Shown piece after piece: positions 8,149-16,510 of a stretch of DNA of 64,000 nucleotides (position 1 is the stretch's first letter; every line of letters begins with the position of its first letter). Under the pieces are notes generated by a model. It was not told the DNA's origin, did no database searches, and saw only the letters and a program-made list of their open reading frames with translations. The stretch spans positions 184,700-248,699 of the forward strand of contig NZ_RQXW01000006.1 of the NCBI RefSeq assembly GCF_003957515.1. Direction: 5' to 3'. The stretch is from Amphritea opalescens (GTDB taxonomy: Bacteria; Pseudomonadota; Gammaproteobacteria; Pseudomonadales; Balneatricaceae). The translations under genes and the position numbers were made by a program.

Positions 8149-9777
8149 TTAGCTTGCCGCAGCGGCCACCTGATCATCCTCTTCATCCTGCTCGCGAATA
8201 ATATGCGCCATCATCGAATCGATTTCGGTACGTTCAAGGTCATCGGCACCATCGACCAGCGCATCTAGCAGCATCGCATTGATCCGCTCTTTACGCAGCA
8301 CAAAGAGATCACGCAATGAATAGGCGATCGCCAACCGATCATCCGGAAACAGCTGCACTAAGATGGTGATCAGTTCACCGGAGCGCTTCGGTAAGGCCAA
8401 CACCATATGAATCGCTACGTCTTGCGGTTTCAAGGAAGAGCCTTCCAACGCGGTACTAATAAGAATGCCGGGATCTCTAGGCTGCTGCCCCAAGGCCACC
8501 AGCAGCAACTTAAGTTCCGGATCACCGATTTCAGCGAGGTTATAATTGAGTTGCGGTTCAAGCACCGAGGTACCAACCGAGTTCTGCATACTGATCTGAT
8601 ATTTTGAATGACTCTCGAGGGTTTCTGTTCGCACATAGAGCTTACGCACAATCAAGAACACACCCACTAACAGGTGCACCCCTACGAGATAGTAGTACAG
8701 CCAAATGCTGTCGAACTCTGTCATTAAGAACCCCGCAATGATGGGGCCCAACACACCGCCACAGCCCAATAAAATCTGCATGGTACTGGTGGCTGACATC
8801 GCCTCTTTAAGATCGATATGATCAAACACCTGAGTCACGGCCAACGGAAAGAGCGCTACCCCCGAGCCGCCGGAGATCAAAAAGAGTACCACCAGTATTT
8901 CGATCGGCATCGCGACAAAATTTTCGGCAATAATCAGTAAATTACTCACCACGCCCATCACCATTAAGCCCGCGGCGACCAAACGCTTATCATAGCGGTC
9001 CGCCAACCAGCCGACGGGATACTGCGTCAGCAACCCCCCTAGCTGATAAGAACCCAATACCAATGATAGCCAGATACCGGTAATGCCGTGATCGTAGGCG
9101 TAAAGCGAGATCAATGAGACACTCGCCGCACTGATTAATCCGGCACAAAAACAGGACAGGGTACCCGATGGCGAATAGCGCCATAAGCGTTTTGGCGACA
9201 TTGCTCGGGGCCGACTCGGTAACTCGGGCAAAGGTAAGCGACTCATTGACATAATAATCAATGAAATACAGAGAAATACGCCGATCAAACCAAACAGGCG
9301 GGGGTCGTGTTCACTGGAGAGACTAAACAGAAAAGGCGCTGAACCAAAGCCAATGGCAAAACAGATCTGATAGGTACTAAACACCGTTCCTCGGTTGCGT
9401 TTATCGCTGAGGACATTTAGCCAACTTTCCAATGTGATAAAGCTTGTGACAAAACAAAATCCGGCCACCATCCGTAAAGCACCGGTAACCCAGATATTAA
9501 GAAAATAACTGTGACACACCGACACTATCGCTAACATCGCCGCCATTGAGGAAAACGCCCGAATATGCCCCGCTCTCAGCACCGCCCGTGAGCCAAAGAT
9601 GCCCGCCATAATGGCTCCAACGGCAAACATACTCATCGCCATACCGATATCGGACGATGCAAAGCCTCCCTCTTTAAGCCGGATGGGTAACATCACAAAG
9701 AATAGATTATGACTCACCGCTACCGCAAAAATAGAAAAGAGAATCGGTTGAATCCGAAGCAAAATATTGGTTTGCAT
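8149..9777 (-). CDS. MFS transporter with C-terminal cytoplasmic extension
   Basis: This 542-residue inner-membrane protein of the major facilitator superfamily (MFS_1) resembles the YcaD-type branch. About 12 hydrophobic segments fill residues 8-385, starting ILFSIFAVAVSHNLFFVMLP. A loop motif related to the MFS A motif is visible (GWLADRYDKRL). Residues about 395-542 form a soluble acidic tail ending in a cluster of Glu/Asp then Ala; this tail is absent from ordinary 380-400 residue MFS proteins. The substrate is unknown. ATG at 9775-9777 is the start. The gene stands alone between two terminator or repeat regions. Confidence 0.88.
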   Translation of the reverse strand: MQTNILLRIQPILFSIFAVAVSHNLFFVMLPIRLKEGGFASSDIGMAMSMFAVGAIMAGIFGSRAVLRAGHIRAFSSMAAMLAIVSVCHSYFLNIWVTGALRMVAGFCFVTSFITLESWLNVLSDKRNRGTVFSTYQICFAIGFGSAPFLFSLSSEHDPRLFGLIGVFLCISLIIMSMSRLPLPELPSRPRAMSPKRLWRYSPSGTLSCFCAGLISAASVSLISLYAYDHGITGIWLSLVLGSYQLGGLLTQYPVGWLADRYDKRLVAAGLMVMGVVSNLLIIAENFVAMPIEILVVLFLISGGSGVALFPLAVTQVFDHIDLKEAMSATSTMQILLGCGGVLGPIIAGFLMTEFDSIWLYYYLVGVHLLVGVFLIVRKLYVRTETLESHSKYQISMQNSVGTSVLEPQLNYNLAEIGDPELKLLLVALGQQPRDPGILISTALEGSSLKPQDVAIHMVLALPKRSGELITILVQLFPDDRLAIAYSLRDLFVLRKERINAMLLDALVDGADDLERTEIDSMMAHIIREQDEEDDQVAAAAS

Positions 9778-9868
9778 TACCCTATTAACCCCATATCATC
9801 CAACCATCCGAAAAGAGCTACGGTGGCTCCACTAAAATCAATCCACTACCGATAAGCTCAGTCTTAAA

Positions 9869-9954
9869 ACTTACTATTAGAACTTACTATTAGAGCTTAC
9901 TATTAAAACTTAGCCTTAAATCCAGCCTACCTAATTTGAACTGAATTTGAACTG
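9869..9954. repeat. 13-bp x4 and 11-bp x2 direct repeats
   Basis: Four consecutive 13-base units start at 9869, 9882, 9895 and 9908. The first two are identical (ACTTACTATTAGA), the third differs at two positions, and the fourth is more diverged (ACTTAGCCTTAAA). Twelve bases later AATTTGAACTG occurs twice in tandem (9933-9943 and 9944-9954). No protein is encoded here. Confidence 0.85.
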
Positions 9955-10177
9955 ACGCCAACATAGGCGAAGCCTTCGGCAGCGTTAAAATCTGTATCTA
10001 CCCTATCAAAGAATTCGGGGGTCGGTGAAGTGGAAAAACACAACAAGGGTTCAGATTGGCTGAAAAAGTAAAAAAAGCGGCAAAATGAGAGGAGTATAGC
10101 GGGGAAAGGATAACAGCAGCATCGGCAAATAGTACTCAAATAATCGACCGTTGCCGCCGAGCATACGGCTAATACAA

Positions 10178-10206
10178 CAAAGCCTGACGATCACCGCCAG
10201 GCTTTG
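10178..10206 (-). terminator. Probable leuA terminator
   Basis: CAAAGCCTG at 10178-10186 pairs with CAGGCTTTG at 10198-10206 just downstream of the leuA stop. The trailing tract on the minus strand is only moderately T-rich (TTGTATT), so efficiency is uncertain. Confidence 0.65.
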
Positions 10207-10231
10207 CAATCAAACGAGAGCGAACATCACC

Positions 10232-11890
10232 TCAAGCGGCTTGCACCGCTTCAAGACCGGTACGACTAAAGGCCGTTAACATCGCTTGCAAGGTTGCCGC
10301 CGATGTATCGCCGGCCACCGCAACCGCAAAATAGGCTTCACCATTGATCTTAACGGCGATCGACGCCTGTGCCTTAGCATCCGTGCCACCGCTGATCGCA
10401 TGCTGATCAAACTGCACCACTTCAATAGAGCAGTGAAACGCCGTGGTCAGTGCCGAGCACAAAGCCTCCAACGCTCCGGCCCCCTCACCGTTAAACGACT
10501 GATCGCCTATGCGAAAACGGGCGCTAACATGGTGCTCGTCGGTGTGCAGATCGTAGTCGTCCAACTGCCACTGTGTTGGCACCGCGATAAAGTGTTCATC
10601 AAACAGACGCTTAATATTGCTCGGTGATACCTCGACCCCGCTCTCTTCGGCGGCCGATTGCACCACGGTGCTCAGTGAAGTATGCATCCACTTCGGCAGA
10701 TTAATGGCGTAATCACGCTCCAATACCAGTGCGACACCACCCTTACCACTCTGAGAGTTGATGCGCACGATCTCTTCATATTCGCGGCCAATATCACGAG
10801 GGTCAATCGGCAGATAAGCCACATCCCAATGCTGTTTATTATGCTCGCTGTGATAGTTCACTGATTTACGAATCGCATCCTGATGGCTACCGGAAAAAGC
10901 GGTATAGACCAATTCGCCAGCCCAAGGGTGACGCACCCCTACCGGAATCTCAGTGCAACTCTCTACCACCTCATTAATCTCCATGATATTGGAGAAATCC
11001 AGTTTTGGATCAATCCCCTGAGAATACAGGTTCATGCCCATGGTAATAACATCCATATTACCGGTACGTTCACCATTACCCATCAACGTGCCTTCAACAC
11101 GATCGGCCCCAGCCAATACACCCAGCTCGGCAGCAGCAACGGCACAGCCCCGATCATTATGGGTATGCAAACTAATACGCACATAGGGACGATTGACTAA
11201 ATGGCGGCAGAAATATTCCACCTGATCAGCAAAACGGTTAGGCGTCGACATCTCTACGGTTGCCGGCAAATTAATAATAATGTCGCGGCCGCTCTTAGGC
11301 TGCCACTGTTCAATCACCGCATCACAGACCTCTATGGCATAATCCATCTCAGTACCGCTAAAACTTTCCGGCGAATACTGAAACGACCACTGGGTATCGG
11401 GATGTTGCTCGGCATACTGCTGTACCCATTGGGCACCCTGTACCGCAATCGCCTTGATCCCTTCTCGTGACTGACCAAAAACCTGTTCACGCTGCACCGT
11501 TGAGGTAGAGTTATACACATGGATAACCGCTTTTTTAACACCGGCCATCGCCTCATAGGTACGCTTAATCAGCTCTTCCCGCGCCTGTGTCAGCACCTGA
11601 ATGGTGACATCATCGGGAATCCGCTGTTCATCCACCAATTTACGCACAAAATCAAAATCGGGCTTCGAGGCCGATGGAAATCCCACCTCAATCTCTTTAA
11701 AACCCAGTTTAACCAGCAGGTCAAACAGGCGCGTTTTCTGTTCAACACTCATCGGATTCACAAGTGCCTGATTACCATCCCGAAGATCAACACTGCACCA
11801 GTCGGGTGCCTGTGTGAGCGTATTGTCCGGCCAAGTACGGTCAGTCAAATGGATCGGTTCAAATGCCTTGTATTTACGATGATCGAACAT
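10232..11890 (-). CDS. leuA: 2-isopropylmalate synthase
   Basis: LeuA catalyses the first committed step of leucine synthesis, condensing acetyl-CoA with 2-oxoisovalerate. At 552 residues this is the longer LeuA2/actinobacterial-yeast type rather than the approximately 520-residue enterobacterial form. Visible are the N-terminal extension (MFDHRKYKAFEP), the metal/substrate motif DLRDGNQ near 36-42, HTHNDRG near 240, GNGERTGN, and a C-terminal LeuA dimerisation/feedback domain from about 420. The start ATG at 11888-11890 has AGGA upstream. The gene is divergent from an Lrp/AsnC-family regulator 387 bases away, and the shared region carries TTGCGCAA palindromes, which suggests direct regulation. 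Confidence 0.97.
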   Translation of the reverse strand: MFDHRKYKAFEPIHLTDRTWPDNTLTQAPDWCSVDLRDGNQALVNPMSVEQKTRLFDLLVKLGFKEIEVGFPSASKPDFDFVRKLVDEQRIPDDVTIQVLTQAREELIKRTYEAMAGVKKAVIHVYNSTSTVQREQVFGQSREGIKAIAVQGAQWVQQYAEQHPDTQWSFQYSPESFSGTEMDYAIEVCDAVIEQWQPKSGRDIIINLPATVEMSTPNRFADQVEYFCRHLVNRPYVRISLHTHNDRGCAVAAAELGVLAGADRVEGTLMGNGERTGNMDVITMGMNLYSQGIDPKLDFSNIMEINEVVESCTEIPVGVRHPWAGELVYTAFSGSHQDAIRKSVNYHSEHNKQHWDVAYLPIDPRDIGREYEEIVRINSQSGKGGVALVLERDYAINLPKWMHTSLSTVVQSAAEESGVEVSPSNIKRLFDEHFIAVPTQWQLDDYDLHTDEHHVSARFRIGDQSFNGEGAGALEALCSALTTAFHCSIEVVQFDQHAISGGTDAKAQASIAVKINGEAYFAVAVAGDTSAATLQAMLTAFSRTGLEAVQAA

Positions 11891-12172
11891 AGTCTCGTCC
11901 TGCTAAGTCTCTGCCAGCGGCAGTATCGGTTTATAATCGTTATGGGTCATTCATCTTTGATCTGGATTGAAGTCCCGCGCAACAAGGCGCGGGATCACAT
12001 CACTCATTCGCATACTTTTGGTACGCCTCAATCAGTCCGGTAGACTGGCGCTTAAACCTGATTAAACACTTTTGATGTTGTCATCCACATCCGCTGATAA
12101 CGGCATGCTTTGGTGGCTCTCAGCAAGCATTGATCACCTCAGCGATCAATAGAGCAAAGTTTAAAGCCTTTG

Positions 12173-12265
12173 TTGCGCAATAACCGATCTAAATAACAAA
12201 AAATAAACTCAATTGCGCAATTAAAATAAATAAAATACACTAAATCATTACATAAAATTGCGCCA
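12173..12265. promoter_or_regulatory. Repeated TTGCGCAA operator-like palindromes
   Basis: There is one perfect 8-bp palindrome at 12173-12180, one 12-bp palindrome AATTGCGCAATT at 12211-12222, and a degenerate copy at 12258-12265. Centres are about 40 and 45 bases apart, close to four helical turns, the kind of phased array bound by Lrp/AsnC octamers. The protein that binds is inferred from context. Confidence 0.55.
12213..12241 (+). promoter_or_regulatory. Possible sigma-70 promoter of the Lrp-family gene
   Basis: TTGCGC at 12213-12218 and TACACT at 12236-12241 are 17 bases apart, 37 bases before the ATG. The -35 element lies within the central palindrome, which would allow autorepression. 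The match to consensus is only moderate. Confidence 0.4.
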
Positions 12266-12277
12266 AGCGAGCCAAGC

Positions 12278-12766
12278 ATGGAATCAAACCATCATATTGA
12301 TCATTTTGACTTAAAAATATTGCGCGAATTACAACGCGACGGCGGACTATCCAATCAAGATCTTGCCGAAAAAGTCGGCCTCACCGCCGCGCCCTGCTCC
12401 CGTCGAGTCAAAGCATTAGAAGATGACGGCATTATTCGTGAGCGAGTAGTGCGGCTGGACGAACGGGCAGTCGATCTCAACCTCATGGCGATCCTACATA
12501 TCAGTATGGATAAGCATATTCCAGAACGGTTTGAGACCTTTGAAAACACCATCACGGGTTTTCCAGAAGTCATGGAGTGCTATTTGGTGACGGGGCACGA
12601 TGCGGACTATCAACTTAAAGTCGCCGTGCCGGATATGGATCGTTATCACGATATTTTGTTGGGGAAAATCACCCGCATACACGGGGTTACCGGCGTTAAA
12701 TCATCATTTATTATGCGTAAGATTGTTGATACGACCGCGGTGCCGCTCAATTATATCGAGGCATAA
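12278..12766 (+). CDS. Lrp/AsnC-family transcriptional regulator
   Basis: This 162-residue DNA-binding protein has an N-terminal winged HTH (residues about 8-60; LKILRELQRDGGLSNQDLAEKVGL, read in two parts, with PCSRRVKALE as recognition helix). A C-terminal RAM ligand-binding domain follows (about 70-150; EVMECYLVTGHDADYQLKV). It has the family's usual length and motif order. It is divergent from leuA, so leucine or a branched-chain keto acid is a plausible effector, but the effector is not shown by sequence. ATG at 12278 is the start. It is more likely a local Lrp-like regulator than the global Lrp, since identity to E. coli Lrp looks only moderate. Confidence 0.9.
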   Translation: MESNHHIDHFDLKILRELQRDGGLSNQDLAEKVGLTAAPCSRRVKALEDDGIIRERVVRLDERAVDLNLMAILHISMDKHIPERFETFENTITGFPEVMECYLVTGHDADYQLKVAVPDMDRYHDILLGKITRIHGVTGVKSSFIMRKIVDTTAVPLNYIEA

Positions 12767-12847
12767 AGATCACTTTCATTGAAGCAACAATAATCCCCAC
12801 TATAATGAACCGATCACCCGTTACCTATTCTAGGAAAGGATACACCC

Positions 12848-13318
12848 ATGAAATACGCATTTATATTCGGCCTTACGTTGTTAACTGGCTGCAGCAGCCT
12901 CTTCAACCAGCCAGAATATCAACTGTCATATGACCTGTCAGATAAGATTATTCATCCCCTCTCCTGCAATCAGTATGATATCTGCAGCGCGCTCTATATT
13001 GATCACGACCGTCCAAAAACATTGAAGCTAGCAGTTAGCGGTGAATATCATTCAATCAACAGCGCCACCTTGTGGATCGACAATGCAGCTTACGCTCTGA
13101 CACCGACCATCGCTTACACCCGTAACGGCCGGACCCATTCGGGTAACCGTATCGCCATGCGCCCGTTCACGTCAGAACAACCGTTGAAAGAAAAACTACA
13201 ACAAGCGAACAAGGTTTTTCTCGAGATTCGCCAACAAAGCAACTCATTTACCACTCTCATGAAAGATGAAGGTGTTCTGCATACGGAATGGAAAGAGTTG
13301 CTAGCAGGCTTTAATTAA
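12848..13318 (+). CDS. Small outer-membrane-type lipoprotein of unknown function
   Basis: The 156-residue product starts with a lipoprotein signal (MKYAFIFGLTLLTGCSSLF). LTGC is a lipobox, so Cys15 would be lipidated; Ser at +2 favours outer-membrane sorting. The mature part contains two Cys residues (near SCNQYDICSA) and alternating beta-like segments. No family is recognised. The start is secure: ATG at 12848 follows AGGAAAGGA. It is a single-gene unit convergent with the GGDEF-EAL gene, with a hairpin between them. Confidence 0.8.
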   Translation: MKYAFIFGLTLLTGCSSLFNQPEYQLSYDLSDKIIHPLSCNQYDICSALYIDHDRPKTLKLAVSGEYHSINSATLWIDNAAYALTPTIAYTRNGRTHSGNRIAMRPFTSEQPLKEKLQQANKVFLEIRQQSNSFTTLMKDEGVLHTEWKELLAGFN

Positions 13319-13343
13319 AAGCGGACTCAAGACCTGTTTTTCA

Positions 13344-13378
13344 GCCTACCATCAACCGCTCAATGGTTGCTGGTAGGC
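13344..13378. terminator. Hairpin between convergent genes
   Basis: GCCTACCA (13344-13351) pairs with TGGTAGGC (13371-13378), and after one mismatch CAACC pairs with GGTTG around a 7-base loop. No T-run follows on either strand, so it may be a rho-dependent or RNA-stability element rather than a classical terminator. Confidence 0.5.
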
Positions 13379-13437
13379 CGACCGCTAAACCACCATGACC
13401 GCTGATACGGCACTAAGACCGACGCCTTCACTTCAAC

Positions 13438-13493
13438 GATCTCTGCTTAAAGAGTTCTGCTTAAAGATCTCTACTTAAAGATCACTGCTTAAC
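13438..13493. repeat. Four 14-bp tandem repeats
   Basis: Four units of exactly 14 bases start at 13438, 13452, 13466 and 13480, with consensus GATCTCTGCTTAAA. They end 11 bases before the stop codon of the leftward GGDEF-EAL gene, so they sit in its 3' untranslated region. The CTTAA core recalls the 16-bp array at 7941. Confidence 0.85.
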
Positions 13494-13504
13494 GACATCA
13501 GGGT

Positions 13505-16141
13505 TTAAACAACACCGTTATCCTGTTTTTCTAATAACAATGCCATCTCTGCCGCCGGTAGTGGACGACTAAAATAGTAACCCTGTGCATAACGACACCC
13601 CATCGCGGTTAACATCGCTGCCTGTTCAGCATCTTCGATGCCTTCCGCAATGACATTAAGATTCAAGTTATTCGCTAGGGCGATAATTGATTTTGTAATC
13701 GCCTGATCGTTCTTGTCATTCACCAAATCGTTGATAAAGGCACGATCGATTTTCAAGGCATCTGTCGGCAGATGCTTCAGATAACTCAGACTTGAATACC
13801 CCGTACCAAAATCATCTATACTGATCGATACCCCCAAGGCTCTCAGCTGCGCTAACATCCGAATAGCCGCTTCAACATCCCCCATAATCATACTTTCTGT
13901 TATCTCAAAGTCGATTTTACAGCTAGCAATGTTCTGCTCACGTATCACTCCTTCGATCTGTCGGCAAAAATCTTTCTGCTGAAACTGCTTAACGGAGAGG
14001 TTAATGGCCATACTCCGTAACCAAGGAAACCGCCCTGACCATTGCTTCATCTGCCAGCAGGCTTCCTCTATGACCCAGGCTCCGATATCCATAATCAGCC
14101 CGGTTTCTTCCGCTAAGGGTATAAATTCAAGCGGTGATACGATCCCCATCTCAGGATGCTGCCAGCGAATCAAAGCTTCCATGCCATATATTTCGCCGGT
14201 GTTAAGATTCACCTTCGGCTGGTAGTAAAGTACAAACTGCTGCTCATCAAGCGCCTTACGTAACGCCTCTTCGAGCTGCAGCTTACGTAGCACTTGATCT
14301 CGAATATCTTTGGTATGAAACTGAAACGCGTTGCGCCCCAGCTTTTTAGACTCATACATCGCACTATCCGCATTTTGAATGAGAATTTCGGCCACATCTG
14401 AATCTTCAGGACAAACGCTGATGCCGATACTGCTGGTAATACTCAGATCATAACCGTCAATCATGTAAGGCTGTTTGATTATAAATAATAGTTTTTCCGC
14501 AATATTCGACAGATCAAGCATATGTTCGAAGTCGGAGATAACCACCACAAACTCATCACCGCCAAAGCGAGACACCACATCATCTTCTCTCAGCTGAAAA
14601 GAGATACGATCGGCGACCATCTGGAGTAACTTATCCCCCGTTGAGTGGCCCAGAGAATCATTAATAATCTTAAACTGATCTAAATCGAGAAACAGCACCG
14701 CCGCTTTGGTTTGATACCGCCGGGTATCCTGAATCACCTGTTCAAGACGATCATTCAGCAGGCTTCGATTAGGCAGTCCGGTCAAGTCATCATGGGTTGC
14801 CATAAAGGCCAATCGATTCGTTTCTCGCTCTAAATCATCATTCATCATATCGACCGCCAGCGCGAGCTCGGTTATTTCATAGCTCCCCCAATTGGCGATA
14901 GGCTCAGGCTTCTGACCAATGGCAAACAGGCGCGTGCGCAACACTAACTGCTCAATCGGTTTGGAAATCACTTTTCGCACAGCACTATTAATGACGATAC
15001 TGATCGCTAGCGCCGTCAGCAGAAAAAATAGGGCCGCGACATAAACTACTTTCTGTAAGTTCTTTAACATCTCATCGGTAGGAATCAGATGTAAGTATTC
15101 CCAACCCATTGGCTGCAGTGATAAACCGATCGCCTGATAGGACTTTCCCTGCAGTGTCACCTCCCCCATTAGGCTTGCCGAATCGGTCATCGGCCGGGAC
15201 AGCAAGGCTAACAACGCGGTTTCTTTGGGATCGATGGAGAACTGTTCCGCCATCCCCTCAAGCTCCTGTTGCCAGGGCCCCGCTAAAATAAAGCCTCCCT
15301 GACTATCCCTTAATATGTGTTGCTCTTCCGCAAACGGATCACCTATCCCCTGAATCAGTCTAAATAGCCGGTTTAACTGTACATCCTGCCCCAAAGTACC
15401 GACCCACTCCCCATCAACATCCAAAGGATGAATAGCACTCACTATCCAAGACCCCGGCACAGGATCAAACATAGGCGAAGTCCATCTTATATTTCGTTCA
15501 GGATTAAGTTCAGGGGATGCCAGTGTCATCCACTCGGTCTCGGTATAATCGGTTTCGGGACTCATCAAATAGATAAAATTTTGATAATACTGATCAAAAA
15601 TCAGCTCACTACGCCCATGCCCTAAAAACCAGATATTACTGAAGGTTTTTTCACTGTGCGTCGCCACGCCGAAAGACTCGAAAATATCGAACAACCGGCC
15701 ATAAAAACGCTTAGCTTCATCGGTCAGAGGGTAATTCGGTGGTAAAAAAAGCCCCGCATCGATACTGCCGTCGTAGGTTTCTTTGTTATTGCGCCACGCA
15801 CCGTCGGCTGAAATAACCATGCGTTTATCGAATCGGGCGATATCTCTATTACCCGTCTCGACTAATTGTCGATTGATCAGTAGATCAAGTTTTTCCAAAT
15901 TAGTCGCAAACATCGACAAATCAGAGGCAAAACCATCGGCGGCTACTTGAATATAGTCACGGTGTTCAGCCAATTCTGTGGCTAGTAGTTCTTTTTTAGC
16001 CGCATAATAAAAGATAATTAAGGCGGGCAGTAATACCGCTAATGAGCTTAAGACAACAATCCAGCTCATCTTTCTGGAGACATTCATTACTAGCGGTACT
16101 CTATTAGGTGTGAACCTTTCATCATAGACTAACATCCCCAT
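13505..16141 (-). CDS. dCache-HAMP-GGDEF-EAL c-di-GMP enzyme
   Basis: This is an 878-residue inner-membrane protein. TM1 lies near 25-47 and TM2 near 365-388; the roughly 315 periplasmic residues between them look like a double Cache sensor. A HAMP-like segment follows (about 388-440). GGDEF is intact (RFGGDEF near 525) with an RxxD inhibitory site five residues before it. The EAL domain is intact (GMEALIRW near 653; INLSVKQ, FEITE, IDDFGTGYSSLSYL, LKIDR, AEGIE, QGYYF). Both cyclase and phosphodiesterase residues are present, so either or both activities are possible. The start may be ATG at 16141 or, equally plausible, ATG at 16087 (MNVSRKMSW) just before TM1; neither has a strong ribosome site. 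The ligand is unknown. Confidence 0.93.
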   Translation of the reverse strand: MGMLVYDERFTPNRVPLVMNVSRKMSWIVVLSSLAVLLPALIIFYYAAKKELLATELAEHRDYIQVAADGFASDLSMFATNLEKLDLLINRQLVETGNRDIARFDKRMVISADGAWRNNKETYDGSIDAGLFLPPNYPLTDEAKRFYGRLFDIFESFGVATHSEKTFSNIWFLGHGRSELIFDQYYQNFIYLMSPETDYTETEWMTLASPELNPERNIRWTSPMFDPVPGSWIVSAIHPLDVDGEWVGTLGQDVQLNRLFRLIQGIGDPFAEEQHILRDSQGGFILAGPWQQELEGMAEQFSIDPKETALLALLSRPMTDSASLMGEVTLQGKSYQAIGLSLQPMGWEYLHLIPTDEMLKNLQKVVYVAALFFLLTALAISIVINSAVRKVISKPIEQLVLRTRLFAIGQKPEPIANWGSYEITELALAVDMMNDDLERETNRLAFMATHDDLTGLPNRSLLNDRLEQVIQDTRRYQTKAAVLFLDLDQFKIINDSLGHSTGDKLLQMVADRISFQLREDDVVSRFGGDEFVVVISDFEHMLDLSNIAEKLLFIIKQPYMIDGYDLSITSSIGISVCPEDSDVAEILIQNADSAMYESKKLGRNAFQFHTKDIRDQVLRKLQLEEALRKALDEQQFVLYYQPKVNLNTGEIYGMEALIRWQHPEMGIVSPLEFIPLAEETGLIMDIGAWVIEEACWQMKQWSGRFPWLRSMAINLSVKQFQQKDFCRQIEGVIREQNIASCKIDFEITESMIMGDVEAAIRMLAQLRALGVSISIDDFGTGYSSLSYLKHLPTDALKIDRAFINDLVNDKNDQAITKSIIALANNLNLNVIAEGIEDAEQAAMLTAMGCRYAQGYYFSRPLPAAEMALLLEKQDNGVV

Positions 16142-16510
16142 GTTAGCGCATAAGAGATGCCCAATATGGTACCCGTACTTAAACTAAGCCCTGAATAAGC
16201 CAAGGGTTAATCTTCACGAGGTTGCTCAAACCCTAAAACGAGCGATCCTTAAAATGAGTCTGCAATCGCTAGGACGATAATAGCCAGAGCGATCATTCCA
16301 TTATTCGCAATACAGTGATGTATATATATCAATATACGCAAGAACACTTTTTCTATAGAGTAACGCTATTAAATTTCAGTCGGGCTGTCTGTATAATGTT
16401 CGCCTGCCTGATTTTATGCCTTGCCGGAGATGTTGTACCTGCTAGGTAAATGAACAGAATTTTCAGTCATCGACCCTAGGCCGTGACTTAATTAACCGGA
16501 ACTATCAGAT
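16142..16510. other. Divergent intergenic region upstream of ilvC
   Basis: This 369-base gap lies between the leftward GGDEF-EAL gene and rightward ilvC. It holds the likely ilvC promoter (16369-16397) and an AT-rich alternating TA stretch at 16319-16336. No leader peptide rich in branched-chain amino acids was found in the ilvC leader. Confidence 0.55.
16369..16397 (+). promoter_or_regulatory. ilvC: Probable ilvC promoter
   Basis: A perfect TATAAT at 16392-16397 is preceded at 17 bases by TTAAAT (16369-16374, weak match to TTGACA). This gives a leader of roughly 105 bases before the ilvC ATG. Confidence 0.55.

Larger units (their letters stand above)
9778..10231. other. Intergenic region with short direct repeats
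   Basis: This 454-base gap separates the MFS gene from leuA, both leftward. It contains two tandem-repeat patches (9869-9920 and 9933-9954) and the leuA terminator near 10178-10206. A 70-codon leftward frame at 9927-10139 is Cys/Phe/Ser-rich with no ribosome site and is not accepted as a gene. Confidence 0.6.
11891..12277. promoter_or_regulatory. Divergent leuA / Lrp-family control region
   Basis: This 387-base region contains three TTGCGC(A/C)A sites (12173-12180, 12213-12220, 12258-12265) and an inverted repeat ATTGATC/GATCAAT at 12129-12150. On the leuA leader side a GC-rich hairpin pairs CCCGCGC (11974-11980) with GCGCGGG (11987-11993). Small frames in the leader are not leucine-rich, so classical attenuation is not supported. 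Confidence 0.6.

Noticed and set aside
9927..10139. 70-codon leftward frame between MFS gene and leuA
   Set aside because: Cys/Phe/Ser-rich with no ribosome site, overlaps the repeat patch, no recognisable family.
11891..12120. leuA leader attenuator with Leu codons
   Set aside because: Small frames in the leader are not Leu-rich, and the strong hairpin lacks a following T-run.
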